Origin: Aeromicrobium sp. Root344
Lineage (GTDB): Bacteria; Actinomycetota; Actinomycetes; Propionibacteriales; Nocardioidaceae
Assembly: GCF_001425755.1 (NCBI RefSeq)
Contig: NZ_LMDH01000001.1
Location: 1,954,335 to 2,018,334 of the forward strand
DNA length: 64,000 nucleotides
Reading direction: 5' to 3'
The position numbers and the translations under genes are program-made. Of this stretch, positions 25,491 to 34,441 are shown piece by piece; within the stretch, counting starts at the first letter, position 1; the number at the start of each line of letters is the position of its first letter. The notes beneath the pieces are model-generated. The model worked only from the letters and a program-made list of their open reading frames with translations. It did no database searches and had not been told where the DNA came from.

Positions 25491-26342
25491 ATGATCATCG
25501 ACGGCGGCCTGTCCAACGCGCTGGAGCAACGCGGGCACGACCTGTCCTCCGAGCTCTGGACCGCCGAGCTCCTGCGCGACGCGCCGCACGAGATCGCCGC
25601 GGTGCATCGCGCGTACTTCGAGGCCGGCGCCCAGGTGGCCACGACGGCGAGCTATCAGGCGAGCGTGCCCGGGTTCGTCCGCGCCGGCATGTCGATCCCC
25701 GAGGCCGAGGGGCTCATCCGCCTCAGCGTCGCGATCGCCCGTGACGTACGCGACGAGGGCCCGGACCGCCTGGTCGCCGCCTCCGTGGGACCGTACGGCG
25801 CGGTGCTCGCGGACGGCTCGGAGTACACCGGGCGCTACGGCCTCACCGCCACGGAGCTCTACGACTTCCACGGTCCGCGGCTCGAGCTGCTCGCGACCGC
25901 AGAGCCCGATCTGTTCGCGGTCGAGACGATCCCCGACCTCGACGAGGCGACCGTGCTCGCGGGGCTGCTCGACGAGATCGGCATCCCGGCCTGGCTGTCG
26001 TTCACGATCGACGGCGAGTCCACCCGTGCAAGCCAGCCGCTGGCGGACGCCTTCGCCGTTGTCGCCGGCGCCGATGCGGTGATCGCCGCCGGCGTCAACT
26101 GCTGCGCGCCGGCCGACGTCCTCGCCGCGGTCCGGATCGCCCACGACATCACCGGCAAGCCGGGCGTCGCCTACCCCAACAGCGGCCAGACGTGGGACAG
26201 CGCGACCCACACGTGGCACGGCGAGCCGTCGTACGACCTGTCGCTCGTGCCGGCCTGGCTGGAGGCCGGTGTCGCGTACGTCGGAGGGTGCTGCCGCATC
26301 GGCCCGGCCGACATCGCCGCGCTCGCCGAGAGCCTCGCCTGA
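25491..26342 (+). CDS. mmuM: Homocysteine S-methyltransferase (MmuM-like)
   Basis: The 283-residue protein is a single TIM barrel with the zinc-thiolate ligands of the homocysteine methyltransferase family: Cys204 in GVNCC and Cys267-Cys268 in VGGCC. The N-terminal DGGLSNALEQRG motif is also typical. MmuM transfers a methyl group from S-methylmethionine or S-adenosylmethionine to homocysteine and gives methionine. It starts 14 bp after the response regulator with no SAM riboswitch in that gap. A betaine-dependent variant cannot be excluded. Confidence 0.88.
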   Translation: MIIDGGLSNALEQRGHDLSSELWTAELLRDAPHEIAAVHRAYFEAGAQVATTASYQASVPGFVRAGMSIPEAEGLIRLSVAIARDVRDEGPDRLVAASVGPYGAVLADGSEYTGRYGLTATELYDFHGPRLELLATAEPDLFAVETIPDLDEATVLAGLLDEIGIPAWLSFTIDGESTRASQPLADAFAVVAGADAVIAAGVNCCAPADVLAAVRIAHDITGKPGVAYPNSGQTWDSATHTWHGEPSYDLSLVPAWLEAGVAYVGGCCRIGPADIAALAESLA

Positions 26343-26384
26343 CGACGGATGCCGTCGTCCCCGGCGTGTGGTCAGATGGGAACC

Positions 26385-26792
26385 ATGACGAGCCGCATCT
26401 CGCACACGACGATCGACTGCCATGACGCACACGCGCAGTCGGTGTGGTGGGCCCAGGTGCTCGACATGCAGCAGGACCCTCGAGATCCCAACGAGCCGGG
26501 CCACGAGGAGTGCATGATCTTCTCGCGTGACGGGCGGACCCGGCTGCTGTTCATCGAGGTCCCCGACGAGAAGCAGGTCAAGAACCGCATGCACCTCGAC
26601 CTGCGGCCGACCGATGTCACCCAGAAGGACGAGATCGAGCGCGTGCTCGCGCTCGGTGCCACCGTCGTGTCCGACCTCCGCACACCACAGGGCCTCGGCT
26701 GGATGGTGCTCGCCGATCCCGAGGGCAACGAGTTCTGCATCCTGCGGAGCGACCTCGAGATCCCCGACTACCACTCGCACCTCATCACCTGA
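26385..26792 (+). CDS. VOC-family (glyoxalase/bleomycin-resistance fold) protein
   Basis: I prefer the ATG at 26385 (135 residues); an ATG at 26376 is possible. The protein shows the paired beta-alpha-beta-beta-beta modules of the VOC fold, with ISHTTIDCHDAHAQSVWWAQVLD, RMHLDLRP and DPEGNEFCIL, the last holding a metal-ligand Glu. Members include lyases, dioxygenases and antibiotic-binding proteins, so the reaction is unknown. Its TGA overlaps the ATG of the amidohydrolase by one base. Confidence 0.82.
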   Translation: MTSRISHTTIDCHDAHAQSVWWAQVLDMQQDPRDPNEPGHEECMIFSRDGRTRLLFIEVPDEKQVKNRMHLDLRPTDVTQKDEIERVLALGATVVSDLRTPQGLGWMVLADPEGNEFCILRSDLEIPDYHSHLIT

Positions 26793-28420
26793 TGACCGAG
26801 CTGCTGCTGACCAACGCCCAGGTCTACGGCGACGGGGCGTGGCAGCCCGGCGTCGACGCGATCGCCGTGCGCGACGGCGTGATCGTCGGCCTCGGCCGGT
26901 CCGCCGACCTCGGGAGCCTCGTGCCGGCCGCAGACGTGATCGACCTCGAAGGCGGATGGGTGCTTCCGGGATTCCAGGACGCCCACGTCCACCCTGTGCA
27001 GGCCGGGCTCGAGATGAATGCCTGCAACCTCGCCGACGGTGACGGCCTCGACGACTACGTCTCCACCGTCGCGGCGTACGCGCTGGGTCATCCCGCGGCC
27101 GAGTGGATCGTCGGCGGTGGCTGGTCGATGGACGCGTTCCCGGGCGGTGTCCCGACTGCGGCGGTGCTCGACCGGATCGTGTCGGACCGGCCGGTCTTCC
27201 TGCCCAACCGGGACCACCACAGCGCCTGGGTCAACACCGCGGCGCTCGAGCGGGCCGGCATCACGGCCGCCACTCCCGATCCCGCCGACGGCCGCATCGA
27301 GCGCAACGACCGCGGTGAGCCGACCGGCGCACTCCACGAAGGTGCGATGGAGCTCGTACGCCGTCACGTCCCGCGGCCGTCCGCCGACGACATCGCGCGG
27401 GCGCTGCAGACGGCCCAGGCGCACCTGCACTCTTTGGGCATCACCGGATGGCAGGACGCGCTCGTCGGCGAGGGACTCGGCATGCCGGACACGCTCGACG
27501 CCTATCTCGACGCGCACCGAGCCGGCAGGCTCACCGCCCGTGTCGTGGGCGCGCTGTGGTGGGACCGTGAGCGCGGTGACGAACAGATCGCCGAGCTCGT
27601 CGAGCGCCGGGAGCGCGCAGCCGCGGCCGGCTTCGACGCGAGCAGCGTCAAGATCATGCAGGACGGGGTGTGCGAGACGTTCACGGCCGCGGTCGTCGAG
27701 CCTTATCTCGACCGCCACGGGCATCCGACCGACAACCACGGCCTGTCGTTCATCGAGGCGGCCGACCTCGCACGCTACGTTCAGCTGCTCGACGCCGCCG
27801 ACTTCCAGGTGCACATCCATGCCCTTGGCGACCGGGCCGTGGCCGACAGCCTCGACGCGATCGAGCACGCCGTCACGGTCAACGGCCGCCGCGGCAACCG
27901 CCATCATCTGGCCCACGTCCAGATCGTCCGGCCGGAGGACGTGCCACGCTTCGCCGAGCTCGACGTCACGGCCAACGCGCAACCGCTCTGGGCCTGCCTC
28001 GACGAGCAGATGGCCGACCTGACGCTGCCGTTCCTCAGCGCCACGGCGCGCGCGCAGCAGTACGTCTTCCGGTCGCTGGTCGACGCCGGGACCCGCATCG
28101 CGTTCGGCAGCGACTGGCCGGTCTCGTCAGCCGACCCCCTGCTCGGGATCCACGTGGCGGTCAATCGGGTGGCGGCCGGGTCCGACGCCGAGCCGCTGCT
28201 GGCATCCGAGAGCCTGACGGTGGTCGAGGCGATCGAGGCCTACACCCGGGGCAGCGCGTTCGTCAGTCGTCGCGAATCGGCGTCCGGAACGATCGCCGTC
28301 GACATGGCGGCCGATCTCGCGGTTCTCGACGCCGACATCGTCTCGATCGATTCTCATGAGATCGCAGAGGTCCGGGTCACCCGCACGTACGTGGCCGGCC
28401 GGCTCGTCCACACGTTGTGA
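26792..28420 (+). CDS. Metal-dependent amidohydrolase (YtcJ-like, family 3)
   Basis: The 542-residue protein has the small beta domain split between both ends ([12 protein letters not shown] and [11 protein letters not shown]) and a TIM barrel with the metal motif DAHVHP near residue 65. Later ligands are seen in [17 protein letters not shown] and FGSDWPVS. This pattern is that of YtcJ/amidohydrolase_3 proteins, which hydrolyse N-acyl or formyl amides and related compounds. It is coupled to the VOC gene by a TGATG overlap. The natural substrate is not known. Confidence 0.87.
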   Translation: MTELLLTNAQVYGDGAWQPGVDAIAVRDGVIVGLGRSADLGSLVPAADVIDLEGGWVLPGFQDAHVHPVQAGLEMNACNLADGDGLDDYVSTVAAYALGHPAAEWIVGGGWSMDAFPGGVPTAAVLDRIVSDRPVFLPNRDHHSAWVNTAALERAGITAATPDPADGRIERNDRGEPTGALHEGAMELVRRHVPRPSADDIARALQTAQAHLHSLGITGWQDALVGEGLGMPDTLDAYLDAHRAGRLTARVVGALWWDRERGDEQIAELVERRERAAAAGFDASSVKIMQDGVCETFTAAVVEPYLDRHGHPTDNHGLSFIEAADLARYVQLLDAADFQVHIHALGDRAVADSLDAIEHAVTVNGRRGNRHHLAHVQIVRPEDVPRFAELDVTANAQPLWACLDEQMADLTLPFLSATARAQQYVFRSLVDAGTRIAFGSDWPVSSADPLLGIHVAVNRVAAGSDAEPLLASESLTVVEAIEAYTRGSAFVSRRESASGTIAVDMAADLAVLDADIVSIDSHEIAEVRVTRTYVAGRLVHTL

Positions 28421-28482
28421 CACGTCACAATTCTGGCTGAAATCCCGGTAAATCAGTGAATTATGCTAGGTGCGACGACAAA

Positions 28483-28498
28483 TTGTTCACGCTCACAT
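28483..28498. promoter_or_regulatory. Distal LacI-type operator-like site
   Basis: TTGTTCACGCTCACAT is CG-centred and matches 13 of 16 positions of the idealised site TTGTTAACGCTAACAA derived from the other copies. It lies 77 bp upstream of the central operator, a spacing that could allow looping. Confidence 0.45.
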
Positions 28499-28547
28499 CC
28501 TGACGAGGTCGCCAGAGATCGACATGAAAATTTGTTGAGAGATTTAC

Positions 28548-28576
28548 TTGACGCCGGAGTTGTTAGCGTTAACAAT
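28548..28576 (+). promoter_or_regulatory. Probable sigma-70-type promoter of the arabinose operon
   Basis: TTGACG (28548-28553) and AACAAT (28571-28576) are separated by 17 bp. The -10 element is inside the central LacI operator, so repressor binding would block polymerase. Transcription would start near 28583. Confidence 0.55.
28560..28575. promoter_or_regulatory. Central LacI-family operator
   Basis: TTGTTAGCGTTAACAA is a CG-centred dyad with 14 of 16 symmetric positions, the usual architecture of LacI/GalR operators. It overlaps the -10 region. The LacI regulator at 33416-34441 in the same operon is the expected ligand. Confidence 0.7.
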
Positions 28577-28616
28577 TCAACGCAGGGTTCGCGTGGTCCA
28601 CGTCACACAGTGATCC

Positions 28617-28632
28617 AAGTGAACGCTAACAA
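28617..28632. promoter_or_regulatory. Downstream LacI-type operator
   Basis: AAGTGAACGCTAACAA has one perfect half-site (GCTAACAA) and a degenerate left half. It lies 57 bp centre to centre from the central operator, inside the likely transcribed leader. Confidence 0.5.
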
Positions 28633-28705
28633 CGGGGCCGCACCTCAATCCGAGGCAAGGCTTCAAGGACCCAAGCGGATGTCCGCCCGCGAGTGTCCTG
28701 GCTCT

Positions 28706-28727
28706 CCCGAAGTCGAGTGACTTGGGG
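28706..28727 (+). other. Leader hairpin upstream of the sugar-binding protein gene
   Basis: CCCGAAGTC (28706-28714) and GACTTGGGG (28719-28727) pair at eight of nine positions around a GAGT loop, 25 nt before the GTG start. The GGGG can also pair with downstream CATCCC, so two structures compete. A regulatory role is speculative. Confidence 0.3.
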
Positions 28728-28752
28728 TGTCGCATCCCAGATGGAGGAAACA

Positions 28753-29748
28753 GTGTTCAAGAAACTCATCACCGTGAGCGCGGGCGTAGTCCTGGCCAGC
28801 GGCCTGGCTGCCTGTGGCAGCAGCAGTGACAGCGGTTCCGGCGGCTCGGGAGGCTCCGGCGACATCACCATGGGCTTCGCCCAGGTCGGCGCCGAGAGCG
28901 GTTGGCGGACAGCAAACACCAAGTCGATCCAGGCCTCGGCCAAGGATGCAGGCATCAAGCTCAAGTTCTCCGACGCGCAGCAGAAGCAGGAGAACCAGAT
29001 CAAGGCGATCCGTTCGTACATCCAGCAGAAGGTCGACGTCATCGCGTTCAGCCCTGTCGTCGAGACCGGCTGGGACACGGTCCTGCAGGAGGCCAAGCGC
29101 GCCAAGATCCCCGTGATCCTGACCGACCGCGCCGTCGACTCCAGCGACAAGTCGCTCTACAAGACGTTCCTGGGCTCCGACTTCGTGCTCGAGGGCAACA
29201 AGGCCGGCCAGTGGGTCGTCGACAACGCCGCGACCAACGACGTCAACAAGGACGGCAAGATCAACGTCGTCGAGATCCAGGGCACGACCGGCGCCGCCCC
29301 GGCGATCGACCGCAAGAAGGGCTTCGAGGACAAGATCAAGGCCGACTCGAAGATCAAGATCGTCGCGTCGCAGACGGGTGACTTCACCCGTGACGGTGGC
29401 AAGAAGACCATGGAGGCGTTCCTCAAGTCGCAGAAGGACATCGACGTCGTCTTCGCCCACAACGATGACGAGGGACTCGGCGCGATCGAGGCCATCGAGG
29501 CGGCCGGCAAGAAGCCCGGCGTCGACATCAAGATCGTCACGATCGACGCGGTCAAGGACGGCATGACGGCGCTGTCCGAAGGCAAGATCAACTACATCGT
29601 CGAGTGCAACCCGCTCCTCGGCCCGCAGCTGATGGACCTCGCCAAGAAGGTCGTCGCAGGCGAGGACGTCCCGGCGCGTGTGGAGACGAAGGAAGGCGAG
29701 TTCGACCAGGCGCAGGCCAAGGCCGCCCTGCCGAGCCGTCAGTACTGA
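28753..29748 (+). CDS. Sugar ABC transporter substrate-binding lipoprotein (YtfQ-like)
   Basis: The GTG at 28753 has GGAGG five bases upstream and gives 331 residues. It starts with a lipoprotein signal (MFKKLITVSAGVVLASGLAAC, lipidated Cys21) and a Gly/Ser linker. The periplasmic-binding-protein type I fold follows (MGFAQVGAESGWR, VDVIAFSPVVETGW, FAHNDDEGLGAIEA), which is closest in pattern to YtfQ, the galactofuranose/arabinofuranose binder. It captures the sugar outside the membrane for the permeases encoded downstream. Linkage to araBDA makes L-arabinose, perhaps its furanose form, the likely ligand. Confidence 0.9.
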   Translation: MFKKLITVSAGVVLASGLAACGSSSDSGSGGSGGSGDITMGFAQVGAESGWRTANTKSIQASAKDAGIKLKFSDAQQKQENQIKAIRSYIQQKVDVIAFSPVVETGWDTVLQEAKRAKIPVILTDRAVDSSDKSLYKTFLGSDFVLEGNKAGQWVVDNAATNDVNKDGKINVVEIQGTTGAAPAIDRKKGFEDKIKADSKIKIVASQTGDFTRDGGKKTMEAFLKSQKDIDVVFAHNDDEGLGAIEAIEAAGKKPGVDIKIVTIDAVKDGMTALSEGKINYIVECNPLLGPQLMDLAKKVVAGEDVPARVETKEGEFDQAQAKAALPSRQY

Positions 29749-29763
29749 GCACAGCACGGAATC

Positions 29764-29793
29764 GGGGCCCTGCGCCGCAGGGCGCAGGGCCCC
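29764..29793 (+). terminator. Intercistronic 13-bp GC stem-loop
   Basis: GGGGCCCTGCGCC (29764-29776) and GGCGCAGGGCCCC (29781-29793) are perfectly complementary around a GCAG loop. It lies between the binding-protein and ATPase genes and has no T-run. It probably stabilises the upstream mRNA or causes partial termination, giving excess binding protein. Confidence 0.75.
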
Positions 29794-29819
29794 ACCCCAA
29801 CCTTCCCAGGAATGAAGAG

Positions 29820-31376
29820 ATGATCCAGATGACAGCCGAAGCCGCCGAGGCCACACGCACCGAGCCGGTCGTGCAGATGAGCGGCGTCTCGGTGAGCTTC
29901 CCCGGCGTCAAGGCCCTCCAGTCCGTGGGCCTCACGTTGCGGCCCGGCGAGGTGCACGCCCTCATGGGCGAGAACGGCGCCGGCAAGTCCACGCTGATCA
30001 AGGCGCTGACCGGCGTCTACTCGATCGACGAGGGCACGATCATCGTCGGCGGCGAGCCGCGTACGTTCCACAGCCCGGCCGAGTCGCAGGCCGCCGGCAT
30101 CAGTACCGTCTATCAAGAAGTCAACCTCTGCACCAACCTCACGGTCGCCGAGAACATGCTGCTGGGGCGCGAGCCGCGCTCGTTCGGTCGCATCGACACC
30201 CGCGCCATGAACCGCCGCGCCGGGGAGACCCTGACGCGTCTGGGCCTCGACATCGATCCGAAGTCGCAGCTCGGCACCCACCCCATCGCGATCCAGCAGC
30301 TCGTGGCGATCGCCCGTGCCGTCGACATCGACGCCGAGCTCCTGATCCTCGACGAGCCCACCTCCAGCCTGGACGCCGACGAGGTCGCCAAGCTGTTCGA
30401 GGTCATGCGCACGCTCCGTGCCGAGGGTGTGGCCATCGTCTTCGTCTCGCACTTCCTCGAGCAGGTCTTCGCGATCTCCGACCGCATGACGGTCCTGCGC
30501 AACGGCCAGTTCGTCGGCGAGTACCTCACCGCCGAGACGACCCAGCTCCAGCTCGTGCAGGCCATGATCGGTCGCGAGCTCGAGACGCTCGAGAAGATCG
30601 AGCAGGCTGCCGAGGAGCACACCGTCAAGACGCAGGGTGCTCCCCTGATGGAGGTCATCGACCTCGGCCGCAAGGGCAGCGTCGAGTCGGTCGACCTGCA
30701 GCTGTTCGAGGGCGAGGTCATCGGCATCGCCGGCCTCCTCGGCTCGGGCCGCACCGAGCTGGCCCGTCTGCTGTTCGGCGCCGACACCCCCGACCACGGC
30801 GACATGCGGATGCGCTCCAAGGGCACCAAGCTCCGCACGCCCCGTCAGGCCATCGACCACAAGATCGCGTTCTCGAGCGAGAACCGCCGGTCCGAGGGCG
30901 TCATCGCCGACCTGTCGATCGCCGACAACATGGTCCTCGCGATGCAGGCGTCGCGCGGCTGGCTGCGGCCGATCCCGGCCAGGACCAAGGACCGCCTCGT
31001 CCGCAAGTACATCGAGGCGCTCGACATCCGCCCGGCCGACCCGAATGCGCTGATGCGCAACCTCAGCGGCGGAAACCAGCAGAAGGTGCTGCTCGCCCGC
31101 TGGCTCATCACCGAGCCGGAGCTGCTGATCCTCGACGAGCCGACCCGTGGTATCGACATCGGCGCGAAGGCGCAGATCCAGCAGCTCGTGGCCGACCTCT
31201 CCAAGGACGGCATGTCCGTCGTGTTCATCTCCGCCGAGCTCGAAGAGGTGCTGCGCCTCAGCGACCGCCTCGTCGTGATGCGCGACCGCCGCAAGATCGA
31301 CGAGCGCGCCAACGAGGACGTGACCGTCTCGGATGTCCTCGAGATCATCGCGGGGGAGGTGCGCAACGATGCGTGA
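29820..31376 (+). CDS. Sugar ABC transporter ATP-binding protein (YtfR-like, two NBDs)
   Basis: I chose the ATG at 29820 (518 residues); an ATG at 29829 is also in frame. The protein has tandem nucleotide-binding domains. The first has Walker A GENGAGKST (50-58) and Walker B LLILDEPTSSLD; its signature is degenerate (HPIAIQQLVAIARA), as usual in this family. The second has GSGRTELARLLFG in place of a full Walker A and a good signature NLSGGNQQKVLLARW. It powers import through the two permeases. The 3' end overlaps the first permease gene by 8 bp. Confidence 0.92.
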   Translation: MIQMTAEAAEATRTEPVVQMSGVSVSFPGVKALQSVGLTLRPGEVHALMGENGAGKSTLIKALTGVYSIDEGTIIVGGEPRTFHSPAESQAAGISTVYQEVNLCTNLTVAENMLLGREPRSFGRIDTRAMNRRAGETLTRLGLDIDPKSQLGTHPIAIQQLVAIARAVDIDAELLILDEPTSSLDADEVAKLFEVMRTLRAEGVAIVFVSHFLEQVFAISDRMTVLRNGQFVGEYLTAETTQLQLVQAMIGRELETLEKIEQAAEEHTVKTQGAPLMEVIDLGRKGSVESVDLQLFEGEVIGIAGLLGSGRTELARLLFGADTPDHGDMRMRSKGTKLRTPRQAIDHKIAFSSENRRSEGVIADLSIADNMVLAMQASRGWLRPIPARTKDRLVRKYIEALDIRPADPNALMRNLSGGNQQKVLLARWLITEPELLILDEPTRGIDIGAKAQIQQLVADLSKDGMSVVFISAELEEVLRLSDRLVVMRDRRKIDERANEDVTVSDVLEIIAGEVRNDA

Positions 31377-32406
31377 CCTCGGTCTGCGGTTCGTCCGCCA
31401 CAACCTGTTCTGGCCGACTCTGGCCCTCGTGCTCCTGCTGCTGCTCAACCTCACGAAGACGCCCGACTTCTTCTCGCTCCGCCTGCAGGACGGGCACCTC
31501 TACGGCAGCCTGATCGACATCCTGCGCAACAGCGCACCGACGCTGCTGATCGCACTCGGCATGACGCTCGTGATCGCGACGCGCGGCATCGACCTCTCGG
31601 TCGGCGCGGTCGCCGCGATCTCCGGCGCCGTCGCCTGCACCTACATGGCCGGCTCGCCGGACGAGTCGACCGCCGGTCGCGCGGTCATCGGGATGACGAT
31701 GGCCGTCGCCGTCGCCGTGCTCCTGGGAGTCTGGAACGGCTTCCTGGTCTCGGTGCTGGGGATCCAGCCCATCATCGCGACGCTCGTGCTCATGACCGCC
31801 GGGCGTGGCCTGGCGATGCTGATCACCGACGGCCAGATCACCACGGTCAACAACTCGCTGTTCGCCAAGGTCAGCACCGGGTTCGTGCTGGGCCTGCCCA
31901 TCGCGATCCTGATCGCCCTTGCCGTGTTCGCCATCACCGCCGTGCTGACCCGGCGCACGGCGCTCGGCATGCTGATCGAGGCTGTCGGCATCAACCCCGA
32001 GGCGAGCCGGCTCGCGGGCGTGCGTGCACGGACCATCACCTGGACCGTGTACGTGTTCGTCGCCTTCTGTGCCGGCATCGCGGGCCTGATGATTGCCTCC
32101 AACACCAGTGCGGCCGACGCCAACGCGGCGGGCCTGTTCATCGAGCTCGACGCGATCCTCGCGGTCGTCATCGGCGGCACGTCGCTGGCCGGCGGCCGGT
32201 TCTCGCTGACCGGCACGTTGATCGGTGCGATGTTCATCCAGACCCTCGCGACCACGATCCCGACGATGGGCATCCCGGCCGAGACCAACTACCTGTTCAA
32301 GGCCGTCGTCGTCATCGTGGTCTGCCTGCTGCAGTCGCCCAAGGCGCGCGCAGTGCTGTCCGTACGACGATCGTCGCCCCTACTCACCAAGGGATCGGCC
32401 GCGTGA
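31369..32406 (+). CDS. Sugar ABC transporter permease (YtfT-like)
   Basis: The ATG at 31369 lies within the end of the ATPase gene and has GGGGGAGG (31351-31358) upstream. The 345-residue protein has about ten hydrophobic helices and the monosaccharide-permease signatures TRGIDLSVGAVAAISG and AVVIGGTSLAGGRFSLTGTL, the latter in the cytoplasmic loop that contacts the ATPase. It forms the membrane channel with the next gene product. Pairing of two different permeases with one YtfR-like ATPase is the YtfQRT-YjfF arrangement. Confidence 0.92.
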   Translation: MRDLGLRFVRHNLFWPTLALVLLLLLNLTKTPDFFSLRLQDGHLYGSLIDILRNSAPTLLIALGMTLVIATRGIDLSVGAVAAISGAVACTYMAGSPDESTAGRAVIGMTMAVAVAVLLGVWNGFLVSVLGIQPIIATLVLMTAGRGLAMLITDGQITTVNNSLFAKVSTGFVLGLPIAILIALAVFAITAVLTRRTALGMLIEAVGINPEASRLAGVRARTITWTVYVFVAFCAGIAGLMIASNTSAADANAAGLFIELDAILAVVIGGTSLAGGRFSLTGTLIGAMFIQTLATTIPTMGIPAETNYLFKAVVVIVVCLLQSPKARAVLSVRRSSPLLTKGSAA

Positions 32407-33419
32407 CCACCGTCATCTCTCCCCCCGAGAGCCCCGCAGGCAGCCCCGCCCCCCGCGCGTCGCGTGGATTCACGTTCCCGACCCGCTTCCTTCCGGTGAT
32501 CGCGACGATCGCACTGTTCATCGCGATGTTCGGCGTCGGCTCGTTCCGCTACGAAGGCTTCTCCTCGCCGCAGACCCTGCTCAGCGTGCTGGTCGACAAC
32601 TCGCATCTCATCGTGCTCGCGGTCGGCATGACGTTCGTGATCCTGACCGGCGGGATCGACCTGTCTGTCGGCTCGGTCGTCGCGTTGTCCACGATGATCG
32701 CGGCCGAGACGTTGCGCGCCGGCTGGGCCGCGCCGCTCGTGATCGTCACGGTCCTGCTCACCGGATCCGTGCTCGGCCTGCTGATGGGACTGGTGATCCA
32801 CTACTTCGAGATCCAGCCGTTCATCGTGACGCTGGCGGGCATGTTCCTGGCTCGCGGCCTCTGCTACGTCATCAGCCTCGAGTCGATCCCGATCAAGAAC
32901 GAGACGTTCACGTCGTTCGCGAGCGGCACGATCGAGATCGGCGACTACTTCATCACGCCGTCGGTCATCGTCGCGCTGGTCGTGCTCGTCATCGCCGCCG
33001 TGGTGCTGCACATGACGCGCTTCGGCCGCACGGTCTATGCCGTGGGCGGCAGCGAGCAGTCGGCGCTCCTCATGGGTCTGGCCGTCGCGCGCACCAAGGT
33101 CGGCGTCTACGTCATCAGCGGCTTCTGCTCGGCCCTCGCCGGCCTGCTGTTCTCGATCTACACGCTGTCGGGCTACAACCTCGGCGCGGTCGGCATGGAG
33201 CTCGACGCGATCGCGGCCGTCGTCATCGGCGGCACCCTGCTGACGGGCGGCTCGGGCCTCGTGCTCGGCTCGGCGGTCGGCGTCCTGGTGCTCGGCCTGA
33301 TCCAGTCCTTCATCTCGTTCGACGGCACCCTCAGCTCGTGGTGGACCAAGATCACGATCGGCGTGCTGCTGCTGGTGTTCGTGCTGATCCAGCGGCTCTT
33401 CACGCGGCGGACCACATGA
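32403..33419 (+). CDS. Sugar ABC transporter permease (YjfF-like)
   Basis: The GTG at 32403 overlaps the previous stop (GTGA). The 338-residue integral membrane protein has LTGGIDLSVGSVVALS and AVVIGGTLLTGGSGLVLG, matching the partner permease in the same two positions. It is the second half of the heterodimeric transmembrane channel. Its stop overlaps the start of the LacI gene, so all four transport genes and the regulator are translationally linked. Confidence 0.92.
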   Translation: MTTVISPPESPAGSPAPRASRGFTFPTRFLPVIATIALFIAMFGVGSFRYEGFSSPQTLLSVLVDNSHLIVLAVGMTFVILTGGIDLSVGSVVALSTMIAAETLRAGWAAPLVIVTVLLTGSVLGLLMGLVIHYFEIQPFIVTLAGMFLARGLCYVISLESIPIKNETFTSFASGTIEIGDYFITPSVIVALVVLVIAAVVLHMTRFGRTVYAVGGSEQSALLMGLAVARTKVGVYVISGFCSALAGLLFSIYTLSGYNLGAVGMELDAIAAVVIGGTLLTGGSGLVLGSAVGVLVLGLIQSFISFDGTLSSWWTKITIGVLLLVFVLIQRLFTRRTT

Positions 33420-34441
33420 CGGCGAGCCAGCACGCGCCGGTCATGGCGGACGTCGCCAAGGTCGCCGGCGTCTCCCACCAGACGGTCTCCCGGGTCATCA
33501 ACGGCATGCCCAACATCAAGGACTCGACGCGCAAACGCGTCGAGGCGGCGATCAAGGAGCTCGGCTACCGGCCCAACACCGCCGCCCGGGCCCTCGTGAC
33601 CCGCAAGTCCTCGACGATCGGCATCATCAGCACCGAGTCGGGCCTCTACGGCCCCAACAGCATCCATCGCACGGTCGAGGACGCCGCCCGCCAGGCCGGC
33701 TACTTCGCCGGATCGGTGAGCCTGCCCACGGTCACGGCGCAGTCCCTGACCGACGCGATCGACCACCTGTTGCGGCAGTCGGTCGAGGGCATCGTCATGA
33801 TCGCGGCGCAGTACGAGGCGCTCGACGCGATCCGCCGCCAGGACCCGGGCGTGCCGCTCGTCGTAGTCGAGGGCGACCTGTCCAAGGCCAAGTCAGCCGT
33901 CGGCGTCGACCAGCACCGCGGAGCGTACGAGGCGACGACCCACCTGATCGAGCTCGGTCACACGAGGATCGCCCACGTGCGCGGACCGCTCGAGTGGACC
34001 GAGGCCGAGGCCCGCCGCCAGGGCTGGGAGGACGCGCTGCGCGCCGCCGGGCTCGAGCTCGGCCCGCTCTACCTCGGCGACTGGACCCCGCGCAGCGGCT
34101 ACATCACGGGCCGTCAGCTGGCGGCCGAGGACCGGCCGTCGGCCGTCTTCGTCGCCAACGACCAGATGGCGATCGGCCTGATGCATGCCCTGCACGAGAC
34201 CGGCATCGCGGTGCCGGACGACATCAGCGTCGTCGGGTTCGACGACACCCCCGAGACCGAGTTCCTCAACCCGCCGCTGACGACCGTGCGGCAGAACTTC
34301 CAGGAGGTCGGCCGCCGCGCGATCGACGTCCTGCACGCCGCGATCAGCGGTGAGAACGAAGACCTCCCCCGACTCATCGCCCCCGAGCTGATCATCCGCT
34401 CGAGCACGGCGGCACCGACCCCCCGAAAGGCCCAGAAGTGA
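33416..34441 (+). CDS. LacI-family transcriptional regulator of arabinose use
   Basis: The ATG at 33416 overlaps the permease stop. The 341-residue protein has an N-terminal LacI helix-turn-helix (MADVAKVAGVSHQTVSRVING), hinge helix RPNTAARALVTRKS and a periplasmic-binding-protein-like effector domain ending in DDISVVGFDDTPE and LTTVRQ. LacI regulators bind CG-centred palindromes and release them when the sugar binds. Sites of this type are at 28483, 28560, 28617 and 43599. Because it lies inside the operon it probably represses its own synthesis. It is functionally AraR-like but not related to the GntR-LacI hybrid AraR of Bacillus. Confidence 0.92.
   Translation: MTASQHAPVMADVAKVAGVSHQTVSRVINGMPNIKDSTRKRVEAAIKELGYRPNTAARALVTRKSSTIGIISTESGLYGPNSIHRTVEDAARQAGYFAGSVSLPTVTAQSLTDAIDHLLRQSVEGIVMIAAQYEALDAIRRQDPGVPLVVVEGDLSKAKSAVGVDQHRGAYEATTHLIELGHTRIAHVRGPLEWTEAEARRQGWEDALRAAGLELGPLYLGDWTPRSGYITGRQLAAEDRPSAVFVANDQMAIGLMHALHETGIAVPDDISVVGFDDTPETEFLNPPLTTVRQNFQEVGRRAIDVLHAAISGENEDLPRLIAPELIIRSSTAAPTPRKAQK

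Larger units (their letters stand above)
28421..28752 (+). promoter_or_regulatory. 332-bp AT-richer control region of the arabinose operon
   Basis: This is the longest gene-free stretch in the window and is clearly more AT-rich than its surroundings. It holds a 16-bp dyad over the amidohydrolase stop (28415-28430), three LacI-type operator-like sites (28483-28498, 28560-28575, 28617-28632), a sigma-70-like promoter and a long leader of about 170 nt with a hairpin just before the first gene. Confidence 0.75.

Noticed and set aside
28415..28430. TTGTGACACGTCACAA over the amidohydrolase stop as a CRP site
   Set aside because: The half-sites TGTGA and TCACA are 4 bp apart instead of the 6 bp required by CRP. 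It may still be a hairpin or another operator.
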